The notes under the pieces: generated by a model
What the model was told of the DNA's origin: nothing
Seen by the model: the letters and a program-made list of their open reading frames with translations, nothing else
Database searches by the model: none
Translations under genes and position numbers: made by a program
Shown here: positions 1 to 8,584 of the stretch, piece after piece
How positions within the stretch are numbered: position 1 is the first letter of the stretch
Layout: each line of letters begins with the position of its first letter
Source of the DNA: Rhizomicrobium palustre
GTDB lineage: Bacteria; Pseudomonadota; Alphaproteobacteria; Micropepsales; Micropepsaceae
Reading direction: 5' to 3'
Assembly: GCF_011761565.1 (NCBI RefSeq)
Contig: NZ_JAASRM010000001.1
Location: 2,914,139 to 2,978,138, forward strand
DNA length: 64,000 nt

Positions 1-359
1 AGCGCAATGCCCGCCACCGCGGTGGGCAAAGCGAAGGGCAGATCGATCACCGCATCAAGCAGCCCTTTGCCGGGAAAGCGATAGCGTACCAGAACCCAGG
101 CCACGATAGGCCCGACGATAGCGTTGAACAAAGCCGCAAGCGCGGCGCCGCCGAAGGAAAGCTTCAACGCCGCCAGCACGCGCGGGTCCGTGATGATGTT
201 CCAGAATCCGGTGAAGCCTGCCGACCACGGGCGGAGTATCAGCGCCGCGATCGGGATCAGCACGATCACCGACAAGTAAAATAGAGTGAACCCGAGTGTC
301 AGCCCGAAACCGGGCAGGGCACTCGGATTTCTCCAGCGGGAAAGACCTTTCGCGCTCAT
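1..359 (-). CDS. cysT: Sulfate ABC transporter permease CysT, C-terminally cut by the window edge
   Basis: This is the N-terminal 119 residues of an inner-membrane permease of the sulfate/thiosulfate ABC importer; the rest lies beyond position 1. The visible part begins with a short basic cytoplasmic stretch, then a first membrane helix (about residues 20-40, FTLFYLSVIVLIPIAALIL). The segments LRPWSAGFTGFW, LKLSFGGAALAALFNAIVG and the VRYRFPGK...DLPFALPTAVAG stretch are typical of CysT/CysU. It starts with ATG 10 bp after the stop of the sulfate-binding protein gene and is transcribed in the same direction, so the two form an operon that probably continues into cysW and cysA outside the window. 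The family is clear from sequence and neighbour. Confidence 0.88.
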   Translation of the reverse strand, partial: MSAKGLSRWRNPSALPGFGLTLGFTLFYLSVIVLIPIAALILRPWSAGFTGFWNIITDPRVLAALKLSFGGAALAALFNAIVGPIVAWVLVRYRFPGKGLLDAVIDLPFALPTAVAGIA

Positions 360-369
360 CAAATCTCGC

Positions 370-1383
370 TCAGCGGCCCGGCGTATAGATCTGGTCGAAG
401 ACGCCGCCATCCGCGAAATGCGTGGCTTGTGCCTTGGTCCAGCCTCCGAACACATCATCGATGGTATAAAGGGGGATCGACGGGAAAGTCTTGGCATAGG
501 CTTTCAAAACTTCGGGATCGCGCGGGCGGTAGAAGTTCTTGGCTTCGATTTCCTGAGCCTGCTTGGTGTAGAGGAATTGCAAATATGCCTCGGCCACCGC
601 GCGCGTCTTGTGGCGATCCACATTCTTGTCCACCACGGCGACGGGCGGCTCGGCAACGATCGAGACTTTCGGATAGACGATCTCGAATTTCTCGGCGCCA
701 TATTCCTTCAGCGCGAGATGGGCTTCGTTTTCCCAGGCCAGCAAGACATCGCCGATGCCGCGCTGTACGAAGGTGGTGGTGGCACCGCGCGCACCGGTGT
801 CGAGAACAGGCACATGCTTATAAAGCTGGCGCACGAACTCCTTGGCTTTTTCCGCATTGCCGCCAGGTGCCTTCTGCGCATAGGCCCAAGCCGCGAGATA
901 GGCCCAGCGTGCACCGCCTGAGGTTTTCGGATTCGGTGTGATCACCTGAATGCCCGGCTTGATCAGATCGCCCCAATCCTTGATCTTCCAGGGATTGCCT
1001 TTGCGCACCAGGAAGACATAGGTCGAGGTGTAGGGCGTGGAGTTTTCCGGCAGACGCTTTTGCCACGTCGGCGGCAAGAGCTTGCCTTTGCTGGAAATGG
1101 CGTCGATGTCATAGGCGAGGGCCAGCGTGACGACATCCGCATCAAGTCCGTCGATCACCGCACGCGCTTGCGCGCCAGAGCCGCCATGGCTCTGATTGAT
1201 GGTGACGGTATCGCCCGTCTTGGCTTTCCATTGCGCGGCAAAGGCCTGATTGATGTCCTTATACAACTCGCGCGTCGGATCATAACTGACGTTCAGCAAG
1301 GTGACATTGCCGGCGAGTGCCGCTGTGCCTGCTGCCCAAGCAAATACGGCTGCGGTTGCAATGCGTCGCGATAATTTGATCAT
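370..1383 (-). CDS. sbp: Sulfate-binding periplasmic protein
   Basis: Periplasmic solute-binding protein that captures sulfate or thiosulfate and delivers it to the CysT/CysW permease. The 337-residue length fits the Sbp/CysP family. A signal peptide ends near residue 24 (AGTAALAG), and the mature start [14 protein letters not shown] is a family hallmark. [14 protein letters not shown] and [14 protein letters not shown] line the ligand pocket in this family. The ATG at 1383 is preferred over a GTG one codon earlier because AGGAG lies 7 bases before it. It is the first gene of the leftward sulfate operon, 30 bp downstream of the porin gene, so all three may be co-transcribed. Sbp and CysP cannot be told apart here. 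Confidence 0.92.
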   Translation of the reverse strand: MIKLSRRIATAAVFAWAAGTAALAGNVTLLNVSYDPTRELYKDINQAFAAQWKAKTGDTVTINQSHGGSGAQARAVIDGLDADVVTLALAYDIDAISSKGKLLPPTWQKRLPENSTPYTSTYVFLVRKGNPWKIKDWGDLIKPGIQVITPNPKTSGGARWAYLAAWAYAQKAPGGNAEKAKEFVRQLYKHVPVLDTGARGATTTFVQRGIGDVLLAWENEAHLALKEYGAEKFEIVYPKVSIVAEPPVAVVDKNVDRHKTRAVAEAYLQFLYTKQAQEIEAKNFYRPRDPEVLKAYAKTFPSIPLYTIDDVFGGWTKAQATHFADGGVFDQIYTPGR

Positions 1384-1413
1384 CACAAAGCTCCTGTCGA
1401 ATAGGGTATCGAA

Positions 1414-2928
1414 CTAAAAGGCGATCTGCACGCGCAGATTGACAGTGTTGTAGGCCTGCCCAATAGGTGCTCCTGCTGCAACAGCAGGATAAGGCGCTGC
1501 CGCTGCGATTGCCGAACCGTTGAGCTTATTTATCTCTACATGTTGGTAGTCGAACAACACCTTCACGACATTGTTAGGATACCAGTGCACACCAGCCGTG
1601 GCGATTTTCTGCTCACCGCCACGAATGCCGCCCGCCGCAGGGGCAAGTGCCGCATCATAGTTCAGATCGGCGGTGCTGTAACGTGCTGCGAGTTCCCACG
1701 CGCCAATGCCGTCACCAAGCCCAAAAGGATGATCGGGTTTGGGATTGCGGAAGGCGGCGCGGCTCGCGTCATAGACGCGGGTTTCACCCGTAAGAACCCA
1801 TGCAGCCTGCAGATACCAGGCGGAGAAATCGGGGTTGGAGAAAGCCGAAGCGCGCCGGTCAACATGGTAATTGAACCAGCCGCCTTGGGCATAGAGGTTC
1901 TTCCACACCGCGCCAAGCTCGCCGCCGCCGATGATAAGATCGTCCGCATCAAGCGTTGCGTTGATAAGTTGCGTGCCGTCGACCCGAAGTTCGGGCCGGT
2001 CCGCTAATGTAATGTTGGTCGCGCCAACCGCTCCGGCCACGCTATGCGGCGGCTGAAACTCATAAACACCACTCAAGCTGCCCACGATCTTAGTGTCGAG
2101 GTCGCTATAAAGAAGATAGGCGAAGCGCGCGTTGATGGCCTGCTGCTCGTCGAACGATGCAGCCGTTGTCGCGGCCGATCCCGAATAACTGATGGCGGCG
2201 AGATAATCATCGCCCACTGCCGCGATCTGAATCGCGGAGCGGCCATCGCCGCCGGTATTGTTGCGCGACAGTTCCGAGGCGCTGGAGCGTTCCGCAAAAA
2301 GCGTATCCGCCGCTGAGGAAGAATCTTCCAGTCCGATATAGGGCGCGAAGGCGCCGACGCGGATTTGGAACGGCGCGAAACCATTATACTGGACATAGGC
2401 CGAAGAGACGCGGCCCTGCTGCTCGGCGCCATTGCTGCCGCCAAAATCATAAATGAAGCTATAGGTCCAGTTCTTGAAAACTGTGCCGTCGAGCCCGAAT
2501 TGCGCGCGGCGGAAATTCGTACCCGACGACAATTCGCGGCCCAGGGCGGGTGTCAAAGTGACTGTCTTGCCCGGATCCTGGAAATAACCCGCCCAGTCGA
2601 ATTGCACGGTGGCACGCAGGGACGCGCTGAACTGGCCATCAGCGGTCGTGAAGGTGGGCCGTCCATTGGCGATGGTCACCTTCACCAGGGCATTCTGCTG
2701 ATTGGTGATGTCCGTATACTGATCGCCGGTGGAGCGCTTCAGGTCAATGATCTGATCCTGCAGACCCTGCACTTGTTCTTCCAACGCCTTCACGCGGTCA
2801 TCGTTCGGTTGCGCTACCGGCTGCGGTGCAGAACTCGCATTGGATGATGCCTTGGCGGCAAAGGCGGGCGCGGCAAGGGCGAGGAGGGAGACGCCGGCCA
2901 ACAAGGCGGCGGCCTTCGCAGGTGTCAT
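1414..2928 (-). CDS. OprO/OprP-like outer-membrane porin
   Basis: A 504-residue outer-membrane porin related to the phosphate-selective porin O/P family. It has a signal peptide (cleavage near AFAA, residues 22-25) and then a coiled-coil stretch at about residues 44-70 (DDRVKALEEQVQGLQDQI), which in such porins lies in the periplasm. A long beta-rich barrel with alternating aromatic residues follows, ending in a C-terminal phenylalanine (RVQIAF), as expected for BAM-assembled proteins. The ATG is preceded by AAGGGG. Its place just upstream of the sulfate-binding protein gene suggests it passes sulfate or another sulfur anion through the outer membrane. That specificity is inference; the family also carries phosphate. 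Confidence 0.82.
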   Translation of the reverse strand: MTPAKAAALLAGVSLLALAAPAFAAKASSNASSAPQPVAQPNDDRVKALEEQVQGLQDQIIDLKRSTGDQYTDITNQQNALVKVTIANGRPTFTTADGQFSASLRATVQFDWAGYFQDPGKTVTLTPALGRELSSGTNFRRAQFGLDGTVFKNWTYSFIYDFGGSNGAEQQGRVSSAYVQYNGFAPFQIRVGAFAPYIGLEDSSSAADTLFAERSSASELSRNNTGGDGRSAIQIAAVGDDYLAAISYSGSAATTAASFDEQQAINARFAYLLYSDLDTKIVGSLSGVYEFQPPHSVAGAVGATNITLADRPELRVDGTQLINATLDADDLIIGGGELGAVWKNLYAQGGWFNYHVDRRASAFSNPDFSAWYLQAAWVLTGETRVYDASRAAFRNPKPDHPFGLGDGIGAWELAARYSTADLNYDAALAPAAGGIRGGEQKIATAGVHWYPNNVVKVLFDYQHVEINKLNGSAIAAAAPYPAVAAGAPIGQAYNTVNLRVQIAF

Positions 2929-2983
2929 GATGATCCCCTTTGATATCCGCCGGTGGCCGGCAGGTGTTACATCGATGACAGGA

Positions 2984-3011
2984 ACAATATCGATATACTC
3001 TACATAGTCAA
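2984..3011 (-). promoter_or_regulatory. Candidate promoter of the porin-sulfate operon
   Basis: On the minus strand a TTGACT hexamer (3011-3006) is followed after 16 bases by TATTGT (2989-2984), a plausible sigma-70 promoter about 55 bp before the porin start. An AT-rich stretch with TATCGATA lies inside the spacer and could hold an operator. Visual match only. Confidence 0.35.
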
Positions 3012-3182
3012 TCGAGTTTACGGAAATTGTGGGATTACCGGAAAGCGCCTGTAAAACTACAGGGGCGTTTGCGTGCAGCTATGTTTTGCTTGGAATTTTA
3101 TAGGTTTATGCCAAGTCCCCGCGCGCCCGCGGCCAAACTGAAGGCGTGTTCAGAAAATCACATTAGGGGAAGAATGCCATTT

Positions 3183-3206
3183 TCATCTCCCGACGGGGGG
3201 AGGTGA
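3183..3206 (-). terminator. Hairpin downstream of the Rrf2 gene
   Basis: CATCTCCC and GGGGAGGTG can pair around a short loop just after the stop of the leftward Rrf2 gene. There is no clear T-run, so it may instead be the first-hairpin half of the dispersed repeat described at 16109, 29799 and 30415. Confidence 0.35.
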
Positions 3207-3215
3207 ATCTGGTCC

Positions 3216-3665
3216 TCACTCCGCGCGTTTGCGCCGCTTGCTGGCGGTTTTGCGGTCGGCGAGGGCGTGCGCCAGCGTGTGGCCTTCCAGAATATCCGCG
3301 GTGGCGTCGCGCACATTGAGCAGTACCTTGCGGATGGCGCAGGTCACTTCATCCTCGCAATCGTCGCATTTCCTGTAAGCCGTGCGGCTGGAGCAGGGCG
3401 TCAGCGCCAAGGGGCCGTCGATCACGCGGATTACTTCGGCAAAGGAGATGTCTTCCGGCGCGCGTCCCAGCGTATAGCCGCCGAATTTCCCGCGCATGGA
3501 ATGGACAATGCCGCGCCGCTTCATCTCCAAAAGGATCTGTTCCAGGAATTTGCGCGGCACGTTCGCTTTTTCGGCGACATCGGCGATCATCATCGGCTCA
3601 TCGCTGTTGTGTTCGCCAAGAACGAAGAGCGCCCGAAGCGCATACCGGGCCTTTTGGGAAAGCAT
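3216..3665 (-). CDS. Rrf2-family transcriptional regulator with a cysteine cluster
   Basis: A 149-residue Rrf2-family DNA-binding regulator. Residues 1-60 form the winged helix: MLSQKARYALRAL, then ADVAEKANVPRKFLEQILLEMKRRGIV, then the wing RGKFGGYTLGR. Cysteines at 91, 100, 103 and 109 resemble the Fe-S ligand region of IscR/NsrR-type members, although the spacing (C-x8-C-x2-C-x5-C) is not that of IscR. Some Rrf2 proteins (CymR) control sulfur assimilation. The tail is strongly basic (KTASKRRKRAE). The start at 3665 gives the normal family N terminus; an upstream in-frame ATG would add 19 unrelated residues. It is divergent from a TonB receptor gene and beside the sulfate operon, so it likely senses sulfur, cysteine or Fe-S status and controls both sides. 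The ligand is unknown. Confidence 0.87.
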   Translation of the reverse strand: MLSQKARYALRALFVLGEHNSDEPMMIADVAEKANVPRKFLEQILLEMKRRGIVHSMRGKFGGYTLGRAPEDISFAEVIRVIDGPLALTPCSSRTAYRKCDDCEDEVTCAIRKVLLNVRDATADILEGHTLAHALADRKTASKRRKRAE

Positions 3666-3768
3666 CGCGTTTATCCGGATCAATTCTACAGGATATATCG
3701 TGTTTTTCCTGTCAAAGATCAACCGGTTCTGCCTTTACCCGCCGTGCCAGATCAGCCAAGCTTGCGCC
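3666..3768. promoter_or_regulatory. Divergent promoter region between Rrf2 and TonB receptor genes
   Basis: This 103-bp spacer must carry promoters for both divergent genes. The minus strand contains TTGACA (near 3717-3712) and TAGAAT (near 3690-3685), but they are 21 bases apart, too far for one standard promoter. The AT-rich stretch between them (AACACGATATATCC) is a candidate site for autoregulation by the Rrf2 protein. No operator can be defined with confidence. Confidence 0.4.
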
Positions 3769-5799
3769 ATGAGTTTGAAGGCGCGCGCCCTTTTATTGTT
3801 TGCCGCCTTTGGCGGAGCCGCGCTGGCACAGCCGATAGAAACGATTGTCGTTACGGCATCTCCGCCTGATCCTGTGGGGGCGAGGGCCTTTTCGGCTGTC
3901 ACGCTCGATACAAGAGCCTTGGCGGCCGCCCCCCAACTCGATGTGGCGCTCAGCCAGGTGCCGGGGCTGTCGCTCTTCCGCCGCAACTCTTCGCTTTCCG
4001 CCAATCCCACCACTCAAGGCGTGTCACTCAGGGCGATTGCGCCTTCTGGGGCGGGCAGGGCGCTGGTGACTTTGGATGGCGTGCCGCAGAACGATCCTTT
4101 TGGCGGCTGGGTGATCTGGTCGGCGCTGCCACCAGAGGACATCGCCGAGGCTGAGGTGGTGCGCGGCGCGGGCGCTGGGCCGTATGGCGCGGGCGCGCTC
4201 ACCGGCGTGATTGGCCTGAAAGAGAAGCGCGAAGGTTTCGAAATCGCCGCGTCCGGCGGCGCGCTGGGTCTGCGCCGTATTGCGGCCTCGGGCGGCATCG
4301 ATATTGGCAAGCTGGCGCTCTTCGCCTCGGCGGTGAAATCAGCTTCCGACGGCTGGGTGCCGATCGCCCCCGCCGATCGCGGCGCCGCCGACAGCAAGCT
4401 CACGCTGGATTCTGGCAGTGTTTCGCTCCGCGCTGAATGGGAGCCACAATCGGGCACATTGATCTCTGCCCGTGCCTCTGTTTACCGCGAGGCGCGCCAT
4501 TCCGGCCTCGCAGACACCGCCTCACGCACGGATGGCGTGATCGCCAGTTTCACCGCCGCCCATCCCATCTCAGGCGACGATCTTGGCTGGCGGGCGCAGT
4601 TCTGGCTGCACACCAGCGATTTTGCGCAAACCTCCGCCACCATCTCGCTGGATCGTGCCACCGCCACGCCTTCGAATGAACAATACGCCACGCCTGCCAC
4701 CGGCTGGGGTGCGAACGCGGCCTTGCGCGGGCAAGCTTTTCTCGACTGGGAAATCGGCGCCGATTTTCGTGCGGCGCGCGGCAACGCCAAGGAACATGCC
4801 GCCTATAGCGCGGGCGCCTTCACCCTCAATCGTGTGTCCGGTGGCGATACGCTGACCGGCGGGCTTTATCTTGAGGGCGCGCGGCACAAGGACGAATGGC
4901 TGATTACGCTGGGCTTGCGCGCCGATGCATGGCAATCCTCCAATGGCCACGTCCTCCAGACCGATATTGCTTCCACTGCCGTCACCCGCACGGATTGGGA
5001 GGCGAAGACCGGCGTGCTGCCCACCGCGCGCCTCGGCATCCGGCGTGATTTCGGCGGCTTCTATTTGCGCGCCGCCGCCTATGAAGGGTTTCGCGCGCCG
5101 TCTCTGAACGAACTCTATCGTCCCTTCCGTCTTGGCAATAATCTCACGCAAGCCAATCCCGCCTTAAGCCCCGAAACGCTTTATGGCGCTGAAATCGGCG
5201 CAGGCGGTGCCTTTGATGCCTTCAGCTTCGATGTAACGCTGTTCTGGAACCGCCTGCATCGCGCCATCACCAATGTCACGGTGGGCCAGGGGCCCGTCAT
5301 TGTGCCGGGCGCGGGCATGGTGCCGCCTGGCGGCCTCCTCATTCAACGGCGCAACGCGGGCGACATCAACGCGCCCGGCATAGAAGGCAATCTCACCTAC
5401 ACCGCCGATCCCGTGCGGCTTCGCTTTGGCTTTGCTTTTCTTGATCAGCGCGTGCATGGCGGAAGCGAGGCGCCACAGATCACCGGCAAACGCCCCGTAC
5501 AAGCCCCGCGCCTCACCCTCACCAGTGGACTTGATCTCCCCCTCACGCGCGATCTCACGCTCGGCGCTACGCTGCGCTATGAAACCAAACGTTATGCCGA
5601 TGACGCCAATACGCTCGTGCTCGGCAGTGCGCTCAATCTCGGCGCGCGGCTCGATTATGCGTTCAGTGAAAGCTTCGGTGTTTTCGTGAGCGCGGACAAT
5701 CTCCTCAACGCCCGCATCGCCACCACGCAAAGCGCCGACGGCCTCAACAGCTACGATGCCCCGCGCACAATCTCGGTAGGGCTGACATTTCGGGGCTAG
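3769..5799 (+). CDS. TonB-dependent outer-membrane receptor
   Basis: A 676-residue TonB-dependent transporter that imports a scarce nutrient across the outer membrane using energy from TonB-ExbBD. It has a signal peptide (MSLKARALLLFAAFGGAALA), then a TonB-box-like ETIVVTASP at about residues 23-31. The plug domain shows LSQVPGLSLFRR, VSLRAIAPSG and AEVVRGAGAGPYG. A 22-strand-type barrel follows, ending VGLTFRG. The start at 3769 is chosen because it begins the signal peptide; the frame stays open further upstream but runs into the Rrf2 gene on the other strand. Its divergence from the Rrf2 regulator and closeness to the sulfate operon suggest a sulfur-compound substrate; cobalamin or siderophores cannot be excluded. 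Confidence 0.88.
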   Translation: MSLKARALLLFAAFGGAALAQPIETIVVTASPPDPVGARAFSAVTLDTRALAAAPQLDVALSQVPGLSLFRRNSSLSANPTTQGVSLRAIAPSGAGRALVTLDGVPQNDPFGGWVIWSALPPEDIAEAEVVRGAGAGPYGAGALTGVIGLKEKREGFEIAASGGALGLRRIAASGGIDIGKLALFASAVKSASDGWVPIAPADRGAADSKLTLDSGSVSLRAEWEPQSGTLISARASVYREARHSGLADTASRTDGVIASFTAAHPISGDDLGWRAQFWLHTSDFAQTSATISLDRATATPSNEQYATPATGWGANAALRGQAFLDWEIGADFRAARGNAKEHAAYSAGAFTLNRVSGGDTLTGGLYLEGARHKDEWLITLGLRADAWQSSNGHVLQTDIASTAVTRTDWEAKTGVLPTARLGIRRDFGGFYLRAAAYEGFRAPSLNELYRPFRLGNNLTQANPALSPETLYGAEIGAGGAFDAFSFDVTLFWNRLHRAITNVTVGQGPVIVPGAGMVPPGGLLIQRRNAGDINAPGIEGNLTYTADPVRLRFGFAFLDQRVHGGSEAPQITGKRPVQAPRLTLTSGLDLPLTRDLTLGATLRYETKRYADDANTLVLGSALNLGARLDYAFSESFGVFVSADNLLNARIATTQSADGLNSYDAPRTISVGLTFRG

Positions 5800-5901
5800 T
5801 TGCGCTTTTATCTGTGCCCAGCCTTGCGCAGGCGTGATCGCGCGGCCTTGGCAGGCGGCAGCTTTGCCCTTACGCTTTGGCAGCGATAAGGGGGATTTGC
5901 C

Positions 5902-7821
5902 ATGCGCCGTGTGATCTATGCTTTGGCCTTGATGGCGCCGATGGCGGCCATGGCGGAAGATATCAAGCCCGCCGCGGTGGTTGCGGAGGGCGTGCCCGCC
6001 ATTCCCGAGGCGCTGGTCCGCGCAACCCAGCCTTATCTGGAATTTCGCACCGCATCGCTGGTGGGCTGGAATGTGAGAACCCACGGCATCGCCATCTCCA
6101 CCCGTTTCGGCAATGTCGCCCAAATTCACGATGTCGCCATGCCGCTCGGCATGCGCCGCCAGATCACCTTTGAAGCCGATGCCATCGCGGGCGCCTCTTA
6201 TGCCCGCAAAACAGGCGATGTGATGGTGGTGCAGAAGGATGTCGGCGGCAGCGAGTTCTGGCAGCTCTATCGCCTGGACCAGGGGCGCCTCGTGCTGCTC
6301 ACCGATGGCAAGAGCCGCAACACGGTCAATGCCTGGAGCCATGACGGCAAATGGCTGGCCTACACCTCCACCCGCCGCAACGGGGCCGATAGCGACATCT
6401 ATGTGATTGATCCGCGTGATCCCAAAAGTGATCGCCGCGTCGCGGAATTGAAGGGCGGTGGCTGGACCCTGCGTGATTTCGCGCCGGACGGAAAATCCGC
6501 AATTCTTGCCAACCGTATATCCATCACCAAGGTGGACTTATTCCGCCTCGATCTTGCCAGCGGCGCGCAGAGCGCCATCGGCGATCACAACAAATCCATC
6601 GCCTATGATGAGGTGGCCTATGCGCCCGATGGCACGCTCTGGGTGACGAGCGATGAATACAGCGATGTTCAGCGCCTGGGGCGCCTCGATCCGTCAACCG
6701 GCCGCTTCACGCCTGTCGCCCAAGAGAAATGGGACGTCGAGGATTTTGTCATCTCCGATGATGGCCGCTTCATCGCATATCTCACCAACGAAGCTGGCAT
6801 CAGCCGTCTTCGTCTTTACGATGTTGCAAGCAACACGGTCCGTCTAGTTCAGGCTTTGCCCACCGGCGTAATCTCCGGCCTGTCCGTTGCGCCTTGGGGC
6901 GAGATCGGGCTGACCCTGGCGTCTGCGAAGTCGCCCGCCGATGTCTGGTCGGTCGATCCGGTGACGCTGGCGGCCAAGCGCTGGACACAGAGCGAGACGG
7001 GTGGGCTCGATCCGAACGTCAATGCCGCGCCCGAACTGGTTTCGGTCAAGAGTTTCGATGGTGAGGTCGTGTCGGGCTTTCTCTATCGCCCTGATCCCAA
7101 GAAATTCCCTGGTAAGCGTCCTTTGCTTTTCAGCATTCATGGCGGGCCGGAATCGCAAAGCCGCCCGGGCTTTCTCGGCCGCAACAATTACCTGGTGAAC
7201 GAGCTCGGCATCGCGCTCTTCCTGCCCAATGTGCGCGGCTCGAGCGGCTATGGAAAACGTTTCGTCAGCCTCGATAATGGTCCCGATCTGCGCGAGAACA
7301 GCGTCAAGGATATCGGCGCCTTCCTCGACAAGCTGGCTAAGGACCCCGGCATCGATGCGGCTCGTATCGCCGAGACCGGCGGTAGCTATGGCGGCTATAT
7401 GTGCTATGCGAGTGCCATCCGCTATGGCGCGCGCCTCAAGGCAGCCAACTGCATTGTCGCCATTTCCAACTTCGTCACCTTCCTGGAAAACACGCAGAGC
7501 TATCGCCGCGATTTGCGCCGGGTGGAATATGGCGACGAGCGCGATCCCGCTCAGCGCGCCAAATTGATTGCCATCTCACCCTTCACCAAGGCCAAGTCTC
7601 TGCATATTCCGCTGATGGTGCAGACCGGCGGCAACGATCCACGTGTTCCGCCGTCGGAAGCAACCCAGATGGTGGAGGCTGTCCGCGCCAATGGTGGACC
7701 GGTATGGCATCTTCTCGCCAAGGATGAAGGCCATGGCTTCGCCAAGAAAGCCAATCAGGACTACGCCTTCTGGGCGAGCCTGGTCTTCTGGAAGCGCTAT
7801 CTTTTAGGGGAGGCGCCGTAA
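5902..7821 (+). CDS. Secreted S9-family prolyl oligopeptidase-like peptidase
   Basis: A 639-residue serine peptidase of family S9 (acylaminoacyl-peptidase/DPP-like), exported by a signal peptide (about 1-18, ALALMAPMAAMA). The middle of the protein resembles the beta-propeller of this family: repeats of the type WSHDGKWLAYTSTRR and FAPDGKSAILANR. The C-terminal alpha/beta hydrolase domain has nucleophile Ser495 in GGSYGGYM, Asp579 in GGNDPRVP and His611 in DEGHGF. FSIHGGPESQ is the oxyanion-loop region. AAGGGGG precedes the ATG by 7 bases. It stands alone between the TonB receptor and the convergent glucokinase gene and probably degrades short peptides in the periplasm. Confidence 0.9.
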   Translation: MRRVIYALALMAPMAAMAEDIKPAAVVAEGVPAIPEALVRATQPYLEFRTASLVGWNVRTHGIAISTRFGNVAQIHDVAMPLGMRRQITFEADAIAGASYARKTGDVMVVQKDVGGSEFWQLYRLDQGRLVLLTDGKSRNTVNAWSHDGKWLAYTSTRRNGADSDIYVIDPRDPKSDRRVAELKGGGWTLRDFAPDGKSAILANRISITKVDLFRLDLASGAQSAIGDHNKSIAYDEVAYAPDGTLWVTSDEYSDVQRLGRLDPSTGRFTPVAQEKWDVEDFVISDDGRFIAYLTNEAGISRLRLYDVASNTVRLVQALPTGVISGLSVAPWGEIGLTLASAKSPADVWSVDPVTLAAKRWTQSETGGLDPNVNAAPELVSVKSFDGEVVSGFLYRPDPKKFPGKRPLLFSIHGGPESQSRPGFLGRNNYLVNELGIALFLPNVRGSSGYGKRFVSLDNGPDLRENSVKDIGAFLDKLAKDPGIDAARIAETGGSYGGYMCYASAIRYGARLKAANCIVAISNFVTFLENTQSYRRDLRRVEYGDERDPAQRAKLIAISPFTKAKSLHIPLMVQTGGNDPRVPPSEATQMVEAVRANGGPVWHLLAKDEGHGFAKKANQDYAFWASLVFWKRYLLGEAP

Positions 7822-7828
7822 CGGGCGC

Positions 7829-8542
7829 TTACTTCCACACCTTCTGCTTCCACAGCCCAGCGCCGCCTTTGATGCCGGAGATGTTGGGCACGATACGTGC
7901 GGTCTTGGGCAGGTCGATGGTGAGGTGCTTGGCATTGCCGCCGGAAATATAAAGCCGGTCGTAATGGACGAGGGTGAACACGAAGGGCAGCACCTCTTCG
8001 ACGCGCTTGTTCCAATCCTTGTTGCCAATCTTCTTGCGTTCCTTGTCGCCGATATATTCGTCGAAGGTCTTGGATTTATGCGCCAGCATATGGGCGACTT
8101 CCAGATGCGGCATCAGCTCGCCATCGCGGAAAAGGGCTGATCCGAAACCGGTGCCCAGCGTCACCACCATTTCAAGGCCGACGCCCTTCACCACCGCGAA
8201 GCCCTGCATGTCGGCATCGTTGATCAGCCGCACGGGAATGCCGCCCAGCGCCTTGGAAAGTTTGCCCGCAAGATCGAAGCCCGCAAAATCCTCGGTGCCG
8301 AGATTAGGTGCGGTGATCACCTTGCCGCCGCGCACCACGCCAGGGAACCCGACCGAAGAGCGGGCATAGCCTTTCAGCGGCGCGACCAGTTCCTTCAGGG
8401 TCTTTACCAGCAGCGCGGGCGGGCAGGGATGAGGCGTCAGCACCCGCACATGTTCGCCGATCAGATTGCCTTTGGGGTCGAGCAGGGCCGCTTTCAGCCC
8501 TGTCCCGCCAATGTCGAAAGACAGAATCCGACCTGCCGCCAT
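7829..8542 (-). CDS. ppgK: ROK-family (polyphosphate-type) glucokinase
   Basis: A 237-residue sugar kinase of the ROK family. It has the N-terminal phosphate-binding signature LSFDIGGTGLKAALLD, a proton-acceptor region LINDADMQGFAVV and a second glycine-rich loop VVTLGTGFGSALF. The usual ROK zinc motif (CxCGxxGCxE) is absent and replaced by LEVAHMLAHKSKTFDEYIG, as in polyphosphate glucokinases (PpgK), which phosphorylate glucose with polyphosphate or ATP. GGGGG precedes the ATG. It is the last gene of the tal-pgi/gnd/pgl operon and would feed glucose-6-phosphate into it. The ROK call is firm; polyphosphate as donor is inferred from resemblance to PpgK. Confidence 0.82.
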   Translation of the reverse strand: MAAGRILSFDIGGTGLKAALLDPKGNLIGEHVRVLTPHPCPPALLVKTLKELVAPLKGYARSSVGFPGVVRGGKVITAPNLGTEDFAGFDLAGKLSKALGGIPVRLINDADMQGFAVVKGVGLEMVVTLGTGFGSALFRDGELMPHLEVAHMLAHKSKTFDEYIGDKERKKIGNKDWNKRVEEVLPFVFTLVHYDRLYISGGNAKHLTIDLPKTARIVPNISGIKGGAGLWKQKVWK

Positions 8543-8584
8543 GCCAGCCCCCCCGCAACTCTTCTGTGCCTGAGTCTATAACGC

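Noticed and set aside
3685..3717. TTGACA and TAGAAT as one promoter for the Rrf2 gene
   Set aside because: They are 21 bases apart, beyond the usual 16-18.
3496..3768. N-terminal extension of the first TonB receptor
   Set aside because: It would overlap the Rrf2 gene on the other strand and put 91 residues before the signal peptide.
7829..8542. Reading the ROK protein as a transcriptional repressor
   Set aside because: It has no N-terminal helix-turn-helix and sits in a sugar-phosphate operon.
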